From Adiantum capillus-veneris (lineage: Eukaryota > Streptophyta > Polypodiopsida > Polypodiales > Pteridaceae), in NCBI GenBank assembly GCA_014529385.2, contig CM043951.1, positions 108,850,469 through 108,914,468 on the forward strand: a DNA stretch of 64,000 bases, written 5' to 3'. The position numbers were made by a program, and so were the translations under genes. The notes below the pieces were generated by a model that saw nothing but the letters and a program-made list of their open reading frames with translations, searched no databases and was not told where the DNA came from. Positions 52,910 to 64,000 of this stretch are shown one piece after another (the stretch's first letter is position 1; every line of letters starts with the position of its first letter).

Positions 52910-54369
52910 TGCATCTGCTGCAACCTGTCCTTCTTTACCAGGTGCAAAGTTTCTTCATTATTTGTAATAGAGGCAGTACCCCGGTAAAGTTGAAGAAGCT
53001 GGACCTTTTCCTTTGTCCACAGACGACTGCTCTGCTACCTTCTCAGAAATTGCTGCTTTTGCCTGATCAGTACCAGTAGCGACTGTACTATGTCCTACTA
53101 ACTAGTTAAGCCCAGTATTCTGAGCAGGTTGCTTCTTAGTTTTTGGCTCACTATAGCCTTTTTAGTATTCACAGTCTTGACATGAATCTCTATCTGTTTC
53201 AGAAACGCACTGCTCTTCTTCAGTGTAGTCTTTGGCTTCTTTGAACTGCCAGCCTGATCTTCGGTGGCTTTCCTTTTCAGACCAGTTGGAGTGGTCTGAC
53301 TGTCCGTCGCTTCATCATCTGAAGACAGATCAATATTCTTGGGTTCTGAAACTGGCTTCTCACTCCAAGCCGATTTTACCTATCCGTGAACCTCTAGAGC
53401 AGTGGCCCAATACAATAATTGCCAAACATACCAAGCCTTAAAAACACTCTGGGATTTCAACTTGGAAGTTTGCTGAAGCACATTGTGTGACAGGATTTGA
53501 CAAAGGTTGATAGAGACCTTTGAATCCAATGTCTTGGCCAACATCATAGCAAAGACTTTCTCAGATACATATGTTGGATTATTTTTAAGGCTTACTGCTT
53601 CGGCCACAAACCTATAAGCAGTAGAGGCTTCCAGTCCTGCCACTGAAATCCCTTGACCACTGGCCTTGCGCTTGCGCTTAGCCGCTTCATCCTCCTTTAG
53701 GACTATACTTATCTGTTGTGGGGTCACCACAGATGGCTTGGGCTCATTGGGCATCTTGAATGCAAAAGCTATGTCTTCTAGTGTAGCCGACACCTTTTGA
53801 CCATTCACTATGGCACTGCCATCTTCAGCATCAAAAGAATCAAGAACCTGCTTTATGATGTCTGTGTTGAAAGAAATTCTTGTGGCTTGCATAACAACTT
53901 GTAGATCCCATAGTTGCAGCAAATCCATTGCTTGGTCGGTGAATACATAGCGCTGAATCTTACTGTACGGAATGATGGGAAGACTTGCCTTCGCAGCAGT
54001 GACGATGGCTTGGGTTTCCTCAAGAGACTCCTGCATCTTGTCTGAGCACTTCTTCCTACTCATACACTGTAAAGACAACGAAACGGGCAAAGGAGAAGAA
54101 GACTTAATTGATTCATCAAAGCCGTACTCAGGTGTCGCTGGCAAAGCTAGCCGACAGTCAATTGTCTCCTCAGAAGATGAGGTCTGCGGCTGTAGCGAAG
54201 ATACTTCAGAGCTTGGCGATGGCGAATGAATAATGGGAGGAAATCGCCGCGTAGGGGATTTGTGAGGAAAAATGCCGACTCTCCTGACTGTTATACGTGT
54301 TCGCGCCAGAAAAGCTCCACCACTCGCCGCTCCTAGACTTGTGTGCGTCGCTGCTATCGTGGGAGACAT
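52910..54369 (-). pseudogene. TE5 ORF2, N-terminal third (unknown protein)
   Basis: The ATG at 54367-54369 lies inside the end of integrase in another frame, overlapping by 16 bases. After a basic, Ser/Pro-rich start comes a folded-looking region: RISFNTDIIKQVLDSFDAED, IVNGQKVSATLEDIAFAFKM, VSEKVFAMMLAKTLDSKVSI and SVFKAWYVWQLLYWATALEV. This pattern (a short helix, NG-x-x-V, then a predicted helix) loosely recalls plant transposon-protein domains of unknown function. A TAG at 53380 probably replaces Gln. A nuclear-type basic segment (LKRKATEDQAGSSKKPKTTL) follows before TE4 interrupts. Confidence 0.7.
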
Positions 54370-55975
54370 ACATTGGAGAAGACTTCTACCATCCTTGGAA
54401 TGATTACTATTGGCGTGCCATCTGACTGTTGGCCACTTAAAAATTGAAAAGTGTGTTCCCACTGATACTGGATTCGTTTCCAGTCTGGTTTGATCACACT
54501 GGTACTGATTCTAAGATCAGTCGAATTTGGTTCTACTGGTACTGGTTCTGAAATTGGAATTGGTTGCACATGAAAAAGCCCAAAAATATCCGATTCTGGT
54601 ATCTCTTGATCTACAGTTCCCAATTCCCTAGTACCTTGTTCTTGCCCAGACTCTCTAGCTTCTGCATAGTAAAGCTTGATCTTTGCACCATTATATACTC
54701 CTGGCAACAATAATCCAGATAAATCTTTCAGTCTTACTGTACCATTGGAGAAGACCCAGTCTACCTCAAATGGTCCCGCCCAGGCAATCTTCAGGTTTGG
54801 CTTCTTTGGACCCAGTCTAGACTGATAGAGAAGCACCAAATCTCCTTTCTGAAATTCCCAAACCTTAATTCGGCGATCATGTCAGTGCTTCCTTTGTTGT
54901 TGAACAATTTCTTGTTCCAGTATAGCCCGTTGCCTGAGTTCATCTAACTGCATAAGTTCATCTAGGCGTGTTTTCAGATTGTGGTTGAAGTCCAAGCCAT
55001 ACTTCACAACCATTGTTAGACTTGGGATAACAAACTCCATAGGAACCATAGCTTTAGTGCCATACACCATTTTGAATGGTGTCAACCTAGTAGTGACCTT
55101 GTAAGCTATCCTATACGCCTATAGAGCAGTCTGGAGTTTCAAATCCCACTGGTCTGGTTTCTTCTGCACCACCTTAGTGAGAATAGTCTTGATTGTCTTG
55201 TTGCTACTTTCAGCCTATCCATTGCATCTGGGATAATAAGGAGTAGATTTCCGATGCTTGACTGAAATCATATCCAATAGAATTTCCATGGTTTCATTGA
55301 TAAAATGTGTCCCTTGGTCTGACACAATCTCTACCAGACATCCATATCGGCAGACAATATTCTCAAATAGAAACCTTGCAGTTGACTTGGCTGTGTTGTC
55401 AGGAAGAGCTTTAGCTTCAACCCACTTACTGACATAACAAATATCCATTACTATGTACTTGTTCTTCCTGGGGGTAACCTTCTTAAAAGGTCCCATAAAA
55501 TCTAATCCCCATTTCATGAACACGCCCAGTGGTTGTACTAGCGTTAAAGGAGTCATATCTGCAGCTGTTGGTCAACCCATTCTTTGGCATATGTCACAAG
55601 TTTTACAAAAACTTCTAACATCAGCAATTAGTGTTTGCCACCACAGACCAGCTTGCAAAATCTTCTTGTAGGTAACTTCATTGGAAAAATGTCCACCAGA
55701 TTCGCCATTATGTGCTTCTGAAATAACTTGCATTCTCCCTTCCATAGGCACACAACGCCGAAGTATACCATCAACACCAAGTCGATAGAGTGACCCTCCG
55801 ATGATAGTAAACTTCAAGCTTTTGATGACCAAAGCTTTCTTATGGTTCTGCTTCCAGTCCTCTGGAAAAGCACCTTGAGAAAGAAACTGATAAACATCAT
55901 ACCATTCAGGATCAACTGATTCTCCTGCCTCTAGCTGGAATAAGGCAGCGTTCACTAGTTCATCCCGCAAAGGTA
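54354..55975 (-). pseudogene. TE5 integrase
   Basis: An HHCC finger (EAHNGESGGHFSNEVTYKKI, CKTCDICQRMG) precedes the DDE core: KWGLDFMGPFKKVTPRKNKY, IVSDQGTHFI and AESSNKTIKT. The C-terminal part has PFKMVYGTKAMVPMEF and a GPF-type module (WAGPFEVDWVFSNGTVRLKD). TGA or TAG codons break the frame at about 55565, 55212, 55120 and 54880. It ends at 54354 after LPR, beyond the start of ORF2. No chromodomain is seen. Confidence 0.87.
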
Positions 55976-56548
55976 ATTCTGAATAACCTTCCGTACTCCT
56001 TCACAGAAAATCAGCTCCATAGTGATTCTTGCCAGGCTTATGAAAAATTCTGAATTCAAACTCCATTAGGAACATCATCCACCGTATCAGCCTGCCTTGA
56101 ATAATGACTTTATTAATAAAAACAGAAGAGCCTGATGGTCCACATAAAAATGGAACAACTTCCCTAACAAGTAATGCCTGAACTTTGTAGAACTGAAAAC
56201 CATTCCAAGGGCTTCTCGCTCAGTAGTTGTATATCCTTGTTCAGCCTGAGTGAATCTATGACTGGCAAAATAAACCAGATAATCAGTCCTTCCGTCTGGC
56301 TGAGCCAATATCGCCCCCATTGCCAATCCCGAAGCGTCCACATGTACATGGAAAATAACATCCCAGTTTGGTTGCCTAAGGACTGGTTTACTTATAATGG
56401 CCTTTTTCAGATTCTGGAAACTCTCCTCACATTCAGCAGTCCAATTGAACTTACTGGTCTTCTTTGTAAGTTCGTATAATGGTACTGCTTGAGAAGCAAA
56501 CTTATGCACAATCCTTCTATAGAAGTTAACATATCACAGGAAAGAGCT
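55976..56548 (-). pseudogene. TE5 RNase H
   Basis: A single RT-linked RNase H contains FHVHVDASGLAMGAILAQPD, VYFASHRFTQAEQGYTTTER and HFYVDHQALLFL. A frameshift follows at about 56105, after which WMMFLMEFEFRIFHKPGKNH and GADFL continue in another frame. Unlike TE1 there is no second RNase H before integrase, so TE5 is outside the typical Tat pattern. Confidence 0.85.
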
Positions 56549-57183
56549 TCACTCTGATGCATCTCTAGGTGCTTTAGCTTGCTGAACACATTGGATTTTA
56601 TCGTTGGCCATTTCTATTTCATTTCGGGAAACCACATGTCCCAGTAGTTGTCCCTTCCAGACTAGGAAAACGGATTTAAGTGGATTCAAACAAATCCGCT
56701 TCTCTTGACAGCGTTTGAAAATCATTTCTAGGAATAGTAGGTGATGTTCCTCATCTGAATATACAGTAAAGTCATCCATAAAGATAGCGATGAACCGATG
56801 AAGGAATTCATTAACAATATCCATCATACACCACTGAAAGGTAGCTGGTGCACTGCACAGGCTAAAAGGTATCACCAGATACATGAAAGCTCCCCACTCA
56901 GTGATGAAAGTGGTCTTCGCTCTATCTTCAGGAGCAATATGTAACTGGTTATAGCCACTGTAACCATCCACAAAGCTATACATTTCATATCCTGCGATCT
57001 CATCAAGCAACATGTCAGTGAAAGGAAATGGAAATGGATCTTTGATAGTTTGGGCGTTGAGTTTCCTATAGTCGACACAAACTCTCAATTTCCCATTTTT
57101 CATGGGAACTACAACTATGGGAAATATCCAATCGCTACTGGCCACCTCTAAGATGAACCCAGCCTTGAGAAGATTATCAAGGG
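56549..57183 (-). pseudogene. TE5 reverse transcriptase, 5'-truncated
   Basis: RT begins at LLKAGFILEVASSDWIFPIV, with the first part lost at the deletion junction. KNGKLRVCVDYRKLNAQTIK, DGYSGYNQLHIAPEDRAKTT, and IAIFMDDFTVYS are visible, so the catalytic Asp pair is intact. A TGA-type stop follows PRDASE at 56549. The Met at 57295 lies in LINE sequence and is not the gene start. Confidence 0.88.
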
Positions 57184-57186
57184 GAC

Positions 57187-57490
57187 AATTCAAGGGACTC
57201 CAGGGTAGCTCCGACCACATGTGGGAGCGTTGAGAGGCGTTCCTTCGACTCTGGCTCCCTGGGCCTTTCTTCACCATGGTCAAGGGTATGCTCATATGGC
57301 ACTATTGTTCACCTGTGTGGATTTTCCCTTCCTCCCATCTCCTGATTTAGCTCATTGTACATATGCTATTTTTTCATTGGGAGAGTCTCCCCTTATGTTT
57401 GTTGTAGCCCTCTCTAGTAGAGGTGGTTGTATCCCTATGGGCAGTTTCATTAACTAATAGAAGGATCTCTTTCTCAAAAAAAAAAACCCT
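57187..57490 (+). pseudogene. LINE-2 3' end with poly(A)
   Basis: This matches LINE-1 at about 43345-43640 (CTTCGACTCTGG, GGGCCTTTCTTCACCATGG, TTGGGAGAGTCTCCCC) and ends in an 11-base A run near 57478. It continues the LINE-2 copy at 44265-45244, with about 800 bp missing between. Confidence 0.85.
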
Positions 57491-58547
57491 ATTATTGTTT
57501 CAAGAGGTTATGTCTCTCTTCTTCTGTCCTAGTCACTTTTCTATTGATAAATATTTTGTGGTTATAAAAAACATGATGGAGGTGTCCATGAAGATTAAAA
57601 AATTCTAAAAGGTGGTGGGACTCATTTTGGTTTTGTACTGCACTTTGTCTCTTTCACGTGCATAGTAACTTTCTGGTTTTGCATGTCCAATCTTGTTTTA
57701 GTGCACTTACGTGGCACAATTTAAAATGTTGTTCTTTACCTCTTTTAGGTAAAAAAATATTTGAGTTGTACATGCTCAATGTTGTAAAGATAGAGAGAGG
57801 GAGAGTGATTATTTCAATTTTCCTTGGTATTTGTGCCAAATTGTTTATTATTTACTAGTGCATGGAATTAGGGTTAGTATATATAGGTAAGTTTGTGGTG
57901 TAGATTTTTGCCTATTGTACCAAATTTGATTCAACTAACATTTCTTTTTATGTTAAATTGAAGGATGTGATGCAAAATGAAGTCGATGTCCTGAAATCGT
58001 GCATGCCATTGATCTTTCTCTCCCTCTCTCGCATTGAATTACAAAGTATGTTCCTCTTTGTGAGAGCATATTGTATTCAACCATTTACATGCTTGAGACT
58101 ATTCCCTTATGCACACTCTATATCATACCAACCATTTGGCTTAGCTCCTTAGCTCTTGCTCCCTAACATGTGAGACCGAACATTGAAGCAATGTAGGAGA
58201 GAGTCTTTTTGTATGCACATTATATCCTTTGAAAATTTGAGAGTATGAATACCATACCCTACTTTAGTGTTCATCTTTTGATCATGTCAAATTGATTTTC
58301 TTACATTTTAGACTCGATCACAACCTACATTTTTTTCTCTCCTAGAAACTTCATGGACTCAATTTGTTAGTTGTGCCACCATTATATCCATAGTAGGGGA
58401 GCATCTTATTTATGGAAACTTTAAAGATGCCACCATTGACATCAATAAAGTATTTATAGAAACTATAACATCATAGAAAAAACCTCAAGCTATTTCAAAG
58501 ATTTGAAACATCTAATAAAATTGGAATGATATAGAAATGATACACAT

Positions 58548-58629
<82 letters not shown>

Positions 58630-59093
58630 CACAATGTGTGCTTGATTTTAAGACTTTATGAATAGATATTTCGTTGAAATTATGGTTTTTTTAAAGACTT
58701 AAAGCTCTCTCTCTCTGTATGTGTGTGTGTGTACATACATACATACGTATGTATACATGTTTATATGCATACACATATATATTATGTCTAAAAATAATGA
58801 AGCAATTCATCTCCAAAGCCTACATAACCAACTCAAATTCTAGTTTTAGCTTCTTGTCTTCAAAGATAATTAGTCTTCTTACAAAAAGCTACAAAGTTTT
58901 TTATCATTGGAGAAATTTAATCTCACAACCAAGGGTATTTTGGGAATTTTGCAAAATTTGAAGGGAATTTTGGAATTTATGACAAAATATTTGGAGTATT
59001 TTGGAAAATTCCACAAATAAGAGGGATATTTTGGTAGTTTTCGCTATGCGTGCACACACATTAAAATTTTCTATGCTCCCCCCCACAGCAAAA

Positions 59094-59180
<87 letters not shown>

Positions 59181-59409
59181 CATACACAAACATGTTGGGT
59201 GGATAGTAGTTTGCATGGACTATGATTGGTCGGTCTCTCTCTCTCTCCCCCCCCCCCCCCCCCACACACACCCACATAGATATTCACTTTTGTTGAAGAC
59301 TCGTGCAACTTTTAGTTTCTTTTTAAATTGTTCCTACACCCTTGAACATTTTGCTATGTATTTCTCTCTCCTTACTTCTCCTTGCCACATCATTCGTTGG
59401 GTGCTCAAA

Positions 59410-59490
<81 letters not shown>

Positions 59491-59823
59491 GGGTTGATTT
59501 TTAATACGCACCATTACGTTTCAAAATTTAGAGAATTTATAGGTTTCTAAGCATGACCCACATTTTAACTTTAAAAAATAAAAAGGACAAAATATCTGAG
59601 AATTGGTAAGGTCCGTCAATTGGGCAATCTCTCTCCTCATTCGGGGTGTGAATGTGAGGGTTGGTTTTTATCAGGCATTTCATCCATTTTCTACCAGTGA
59701 AAAACGTTACCTATCCTTTTAAAATTACACTATAATACGAAGAAAACCATAATATCTTGGAAATTGGAAGGGCTTGAAGGATGCCCTTGGTGAGATATAG
59801 TGCCTATGAGCTCAACAATAAAA

Positions 59824-59894
<71 letters not shown>

Positions 59895-60376
59895 CTCTCT
59901 GTCTCTCTCTCTCTCATAACCAATAACGTGGATCGACCTCTATTTGCATGCATAACAAGATATCACCAAGTCGACATGAGGAGAGATTTTTTTTTCTTGA
60001 TCTCTTAAAATAAGACAAATTTTTAAAAATCTCTAAAAAATATCAATATTGGTCTTGAAAAAAACCCCTTGAAAAGATAAAGCTAAATATGTATATTCCA
60101 AAATTAAATTCTTATTATATAATAAAATCTTCACTTAAGTTATCCAATTTTTTGTTATGTATATTTAAACTGAAACATTTATTCTATGCAAAGTAAGAAA
60201 GTCTATTGACTTTACGTTCTGAAAAGCCTCTCACTTTCTTACAATGTTACCCTTTACTTTTGCATTTTAAATCTAACCCTTCACTTTTGTTTTGCAAGGT
60301 TCTCTTTAAAATGAAGCTAAATGTGCACATCGAGGGTCTCTCTTCTTTGAAGATTTTAAGTTTCTTCATATATAGT
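57491..60376. other. AT-rich spacer with microsatellites
   Basis: No gene is recognised. Compound (CT)n/(CA)n tracts lie at about 58552-58632, 59097-59173, 59414-59488 and 59826-59885, with a run of 17 C near 59247-59263 and GTAC/ATAC-type repeats at 58720-58770. ORFs here are short or come from the microsatellites. Confidence 0.8.
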
Positions 60377-60407
60377 ACTAGTATGTGACCCGCGCGTTGC
60401 CGCGGCT
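60377..60407 (-). mobile_element. Helitron-like 3' terminus
   Basis: The minus strand reads CCGCGGCAACGCGCGGGT, a short GC hairpin, then CACATA and CTAGT. A GC hairpin a few bases before CTAGT or CTRR is the standard Helitron 3' end. The element would extend to the right on the plus-strand map; I cannot find its 5' TC end or any Rep/helicase gene. Confidence 0.5.
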
Positions 60408-60717
60408 AGAAAATGCATGTCTTCTATTCTTACAACTACAAAGGTCAAAAATTATATAGATTCTATTTTTCTACATGTATACACTACAAAGGTCAAAAAA
60501 ATGATTCACAACATCTCTTTATGGATTCTCATCACAAAAAATAGATGCAAGAGACAACAAATATTCCTTTAATACCAAGCTTGGTAGGTTCTTACATGTT
60601 ACGTAGGATTTTCTAGACCTTATTCAATGGATCTAGGAGTGCTTTATAGCTATTGAAGAGAGCACAGAGAGAGAGAGAGAGAGAGAGAGATTAATATTTA
60701 CATTCTCCTCTTCCTCC

Positions 60718-60758
<41 letters not shown>

Positions 60759-61744
60759 AGAAAACCTTTAAATACTAAATACCTTCATATTTTGTAGGTT
60801 TTCTTACCTTCTAATTTATAATTTAGACGTAACGTTCAAAATTTGTATAGGTGACAACACACTTTTTCTCAAGCTTTGCTCCCAAGTCATGAAGTATCCA
60901 ACGTTTATATTGTTGGTTGTGTGCTCGCACACACATAAACACACACACACACACACACATAGAGAGAGAGAGAGAGAGAGAGAGTCTAATTGTCTGAGAA
61001 AAAAGATAGCTACATAGGACCTTCCAAATCTATGATGAAGGAGAATTTCACATGAAATAGCTTCTCCAAGGAGCTGCTGCACATCTTTGGCCAACATGGA
61101 AGACGATCATGCCTATGTGTACCACATCTGAGAGATGCAATTGGCCATGGACGTTCAGAAGATGTGTAGTGATATCACCACCCAGTGAGCCAGCTTGTGA
61201 GGAGTACCATCGCCACTTGGCTGCACTCACATCGAGCTCGTATGCTTAAAATAATGATTCCAAGCCTTTAGAAGAGGTGAAAAGAAGCATAGCTCATGCT
61301 TGCTCATTGATGACTTAAATACATCAGACTCAACATTCGTGAGTCCATGGGATTGGCACCTAGCTTGATGTATAAAGAGATGAAGAATGGTTTACAGACA
61401 TCGAAGCATGTTGTTGGGCAGCTAGCCTTCAAAGGATCATCTCTATACCCATCTCACATTCAAGCAAACCAATAGTTCAAGAAACCAATAATGTGCTAGC
61501 CATCATATAAGGTCTAGATGAGGGAGAATTTGCTTCCTCACCATCATCATTAGGTGTTGGATCAATGGCACCTTCAACAAATAATGTGTAAGGCACTTCG
61601 ACACCTTCCCCTCCCTACTAAAAGTCTCAAAGCTTTCATCTCTTGTAACATTGATTTTATGTATTCCAATGCTGGAAAAAGGACTAGGTTTAGTGCAATC
61701 ACACCTAGAAATGTAGTTGAGTGTACGCTTAGTGCTTAATGTAA
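60408..61744. other. Spacer, possibly Helitron interior
   Basis: (GA)n at 60669-60691, (CT)n at 60719-60757, (CA)n/(GA)n at 60938-60984. Short open stretches (for example 61048-61230, minus) match nothing I recognise. Confidence 0.6.
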
Positions 61745-62165
61745 TAATAAGTAGATTTTTTAAGTTTTTTGGAAAAAATATTTTGTATTTGAGTGCTAAA
61801 AAAAAGTGTGATCCCACCTGCAAGTATAACCTATAAATATAGTAAATTTTCCTTTTAAATTTCTCATACGTAGGTTTTTCAAGTTTTTGGAAGAAAGTAT
61901 TGTGTATATGAATGCTAAAAAAAAACTATTTTTATTGTAATCTAACCTGCAAATTTTGAGATTTACCGCTAAATTCTAGATTTGAAGGTAAGAACTCCTA
62001 CATATTTTATACAAATTTAGTGTAAAAACCATCAGATACAATAAATTTTCCTTTAAAGTTTCTCATAGGTAGGTTTTTCAAATTTTTGAGAAAAACATTG
62101 TGTGCCTGAGTGCTCGAAGAAAATCTAAGTTTAAGTTAAATATAGTAAATTTGCTCCTTGAAAGT
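61745..62165. repeat. Diverged repeat of about 200 bp
   Basis: The block AGGTTTTTCAAGTTTTTGG with a following GTATTGTGTATATGAATGCT occurs three times (near 61755, 61870 and 62070), and ATAAATTTTCCTTTTAAA before it occurs twice. The copies are diverged and unevenly spaced. Confidence 0.5.
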
Positions 62166-63725
62166 GACCCTAAAGACTAAGAACCCCTAAGAATGGGGGT
62201 GCCAAGGGCCACATAAGTGCATTCCAAGAGGTTACATTTAAATATGGTGTACATGTTGACCAAAACTTCTTGAAACAGGATGGTTTTTTTAAAAAGCCCC
62301 TCAGTAGCTATTTTAGTTTGCTTATGCCAAATACTTGCATGATGCCACATGCTTTGAGATATAAGGATACAAAATTCTATCCGGACACGAGTTCTCACCT
62401 TACCTCATGTGAAAACTACTCACAGCTTCCTTACTCTTTGTTTGCACATATAGCATGGCTATGTTCGGTAATGAATATGTCTCATTGTTGGTACCTAGAT
62501 GTGATTGAGTTTTCACATTCTACTATGATCCAACTTCTGATGTGAGATTTTTACGTAGTTACCATGGTAATCCTAGGCATGAAAATGCGGATTCGGATAA
62601 CTTTGTGTTAAATGCATGCACACTAGGTGTTATGGGCCCTAGTGTTAACACAAGTTTGTAATGGAAATGGCCTATGAACTTTGACAGTAGCGGAATTAGG
62701 AAATTAGATGAAGCACTTTTGTGAGATTACTTTGTGAGCATAGCAGGTGTAATTGATGGTAGCAACATAAACATGGTACTTAGATAACTTGCCATGAACA
62801 ATACTTTTGCAAGAGAGAGAGTTTAGAGAACATGACAACAATTGAGGACCGGATTCATATGGAGCTGGTCCCCCCTCCAATAGGCATTTGTATTATAGTA
62901 TCTCCCATCAAGAGAGACTTGGTACAATACAATCTTTGTGTTTCTTGTGACCTTGGTGATGCAATGAAGATGAAAGCTTCATGCATCACAAGCATAACAT
63001 AAACTTTATAGAAAGCATTAACTATCCCAAGCCTCAGTCCCAGGGCCTCAAACACCTTTGAAGGCGGAGAGAGCTAGCGGGGAATGAGGATAGGAAAGAG
63101 GAAGAAGAAACATTCCATAGGAGAAAGAAATAGTTCCTCACATACCATCACTCTTCTTGCTAGCATATATAATAGCATAGTAATGAAGATGGAGAAGATG
63201 GCAAGCTTAAGCATTGAAACATGGATCTTGGTTGGATTTGCATTCCATAGCCAAGAGTATTGGTGTAGGCTCTCACTTCTCACAAGCTTGGAGAAGGAGG
63301 TGGAGTTCCTCATTTTTCACCAAGTGAGAATGATCCACAAAATGAGTGTGTGTGTGGTGTATATCCCCCCAGCACCCCCCTTCCTTGCTTGGGATGAGTT
63401 GTAGCTTTTCCACATGCTTCAAGCTCATTGGATCCCTCTCCCCCGTAGCCAATCACATGCAGCATGCATTCACGTACATGGGTAGTCTTTGGACAAGTGT
63501 CCTCCTTACCCCTTAGAGAGAGAGAGCTCGAAAATATCTAGATATTTGTTGGATGGAACTAGAAGCTCATTGGACCCCTCTTTAGCCCAACCAATAGCAT
63601 TTTATCACACCATGTGGCTAAGCATAGGGAGAGTCTGACATGTGTCCCATGTGCCCTTTGAGAAAAGGGGTGCCCTTTGCGTGAGTGGGAGGTTAAGTAA
63701 AAGATTCCTCTAACTTTGAGACTTT
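62166..63725. other. Spacer without a recognised gene
   Basis: Plus-strand open stretches at 62270-62545 and 63084-63404 have no recognisable domain. A diverged duplication around AAGCTCATTGGA (63427 and 63565) is present. Nothing else is seen. Confidence 0.6.
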
Positions 63726-63901
63726 CATGCATGGGAAGCTTCTGAAGCACCTTCCTTATTAAGTTGGTAGGGTCTCTTTTCGACTCAAGAACCTTACCCC
63801 CCATGCATAGGAATCTTCTCAAGCACCTTCCTCATTAAGTTTGTAGGGTCTCTTTTTGACTCAAGCACCTTACCCCCCATGCACAAGAAGCTTCTCAATC
63901 A
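63726..63901. repeat. 76-bp tandem repeat
   Basis: Copies begin with CATGCA at 63726, 63802 and 63878, each followed by AGCTTCT/ATCTTCT and GTAGGGTCTCTTTTTGACTC-type sequence. The third copy is partial and runs into the next array. Confidence 0.85.
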
Positions 63902-64000
63902 CCTTCCTCATCAAGCATGACAAGCACCTCAAGCACCTTAGTCATCAAGCACGACAAGGACCTCAAGCACCTTAGTCATCAAGCACGACAAGCACCTCAA
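63902..64000. repeat. 34-bp tandem repeat reaching the window edge
   Basis: AAGCACCTTAGTCATCAAGC recurs at 63931 and 63965. The array continues past 64000, so its length is unknown. Confidence 0.8.

Larger units (their letters stand above)
45245..57186 (-). mobile_element. TE5: gypsy element with large env-position ORF, 5' end deleted
   Basis: A minus-strand element holds RT, RNase H and integrase (57183-54354), then a second large ORF (54369-46399), a purine tract and a 3' LTR (45245-46145). Gag, protease and the 5' LTR are absent; RT abuts LINE-2 sequence at about 57184-57189. About 800 bp of LINE-2 is also missing there by comparison with LINE-1, so one deletion probably removed the TE5 5' end and adjacent LINE. 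TE4 and a hairpin element are nested inside. Confidence 0.85.

Noticed and set aside
53972-54229. Plus-strand ORF inside TE5 ORF2
   Set aside because: Shadow of the minus-strand coding frame; no start context or domain.
46399-54369. Retroviral envelope gene in TE5
   Set aside because: Position fits, but no signal peptide, cleavage site, membrane anchor or Cys pattern is visible; the protein is acidic, basic and helical in blocks.
61048-61230. Possible host exon near (GA)n tract
   Set aside because: Short ORFs on both strands without conserved motifs or splice signals that extend them.

Overview
The window looks like nuclear DNA of a land plant with a large, repeat-rich genome. It holds Ty3/gypsy and Ty1/copia LTR retrotransposons, a CACTA (En/Spm) DNA transposon with introns, L1-like LINEs, a foldback element, a probable Helitron end and many long (CT)n tracts. 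The clade (fern, lycophyte, gymnosperm or other) cannot be fixed from this sequence. I see no convincing host gene, rRNA or tRNA. Almost everything is nested transposable elements; I label the elements TE1 to TE6 for cross-reference.

Left part (1-34662). TE1 (157-18404, minus strand) is a gypsy element with about 2.66-kb LTRs, a 4-bp target duplication (CTAC) and a pol carrying two RNase H domains, the hallmark of the Tat lineage. Its gag is split by a 7,006-bp CACTA element (7766-14771; 3-bp duplication ATA) that keeps what look like intact TNP2-type and Transposase_24-type genes. A decayed copia pol (about 19560-22141) is split by TE3 (22142-26557, minus), a gag-protease element carrying a G-rich minisatellite; the copia tail and its 226-bp 3' LTR resume at 26558-26846. 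TE2 (27226-34662, minus) shares primer-binding site, polypurine tract, gag-protease and a small leader ORF with TE1, but reverse transcriptase, RNase H and integrase are replaced by an unrelated in-frame ORF.

Middle (34663-45244). There is a short unassigned region with a TATA box and two small ORFs, then a minisatellite with a period near 10 bp (36000-36790). LINE-1 (about 37040-43640, plus) is split by TE6 (37769-42030, plus; perfect 5-bp duplication CTAGA), a small LTR element with an initiator-Met-type primer site and no recognisable pol. A 170-bp (CT)n tract follows.

Right part (44265-64000). LINE-2 (44265-45244 and 57187-57490) is split by TE5 (45245 to about 57186, minus), a gypsy element whose pol is followed by a roughly 1,240-codon ORF of unknown function where an env gene would lie. 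TE5 has lost gag and its 5' LTR. A near-perfect hairpin element (45533-45959) sits in its 3' LTR, and TE4 (48666-52905, plus; a TE3 relative) sits inside the large ORF. The final 6.5 kb is AT-rich with microsatellites, a Helitron-like 3' terminus near 60377 and tandem arrays at the right edge.

Age and function. TE1 and TE2 have LTR pairs that look about 98-99% identical by eye. TE3 and TE6 look older. Most retroelement frames carry stops that fit C-to-T changes (often CAG to TAG). Only the CACTA element shows a clean gene set; TE2, TE3, TE4 and TE6 would depend on enzymes supplied in trans.
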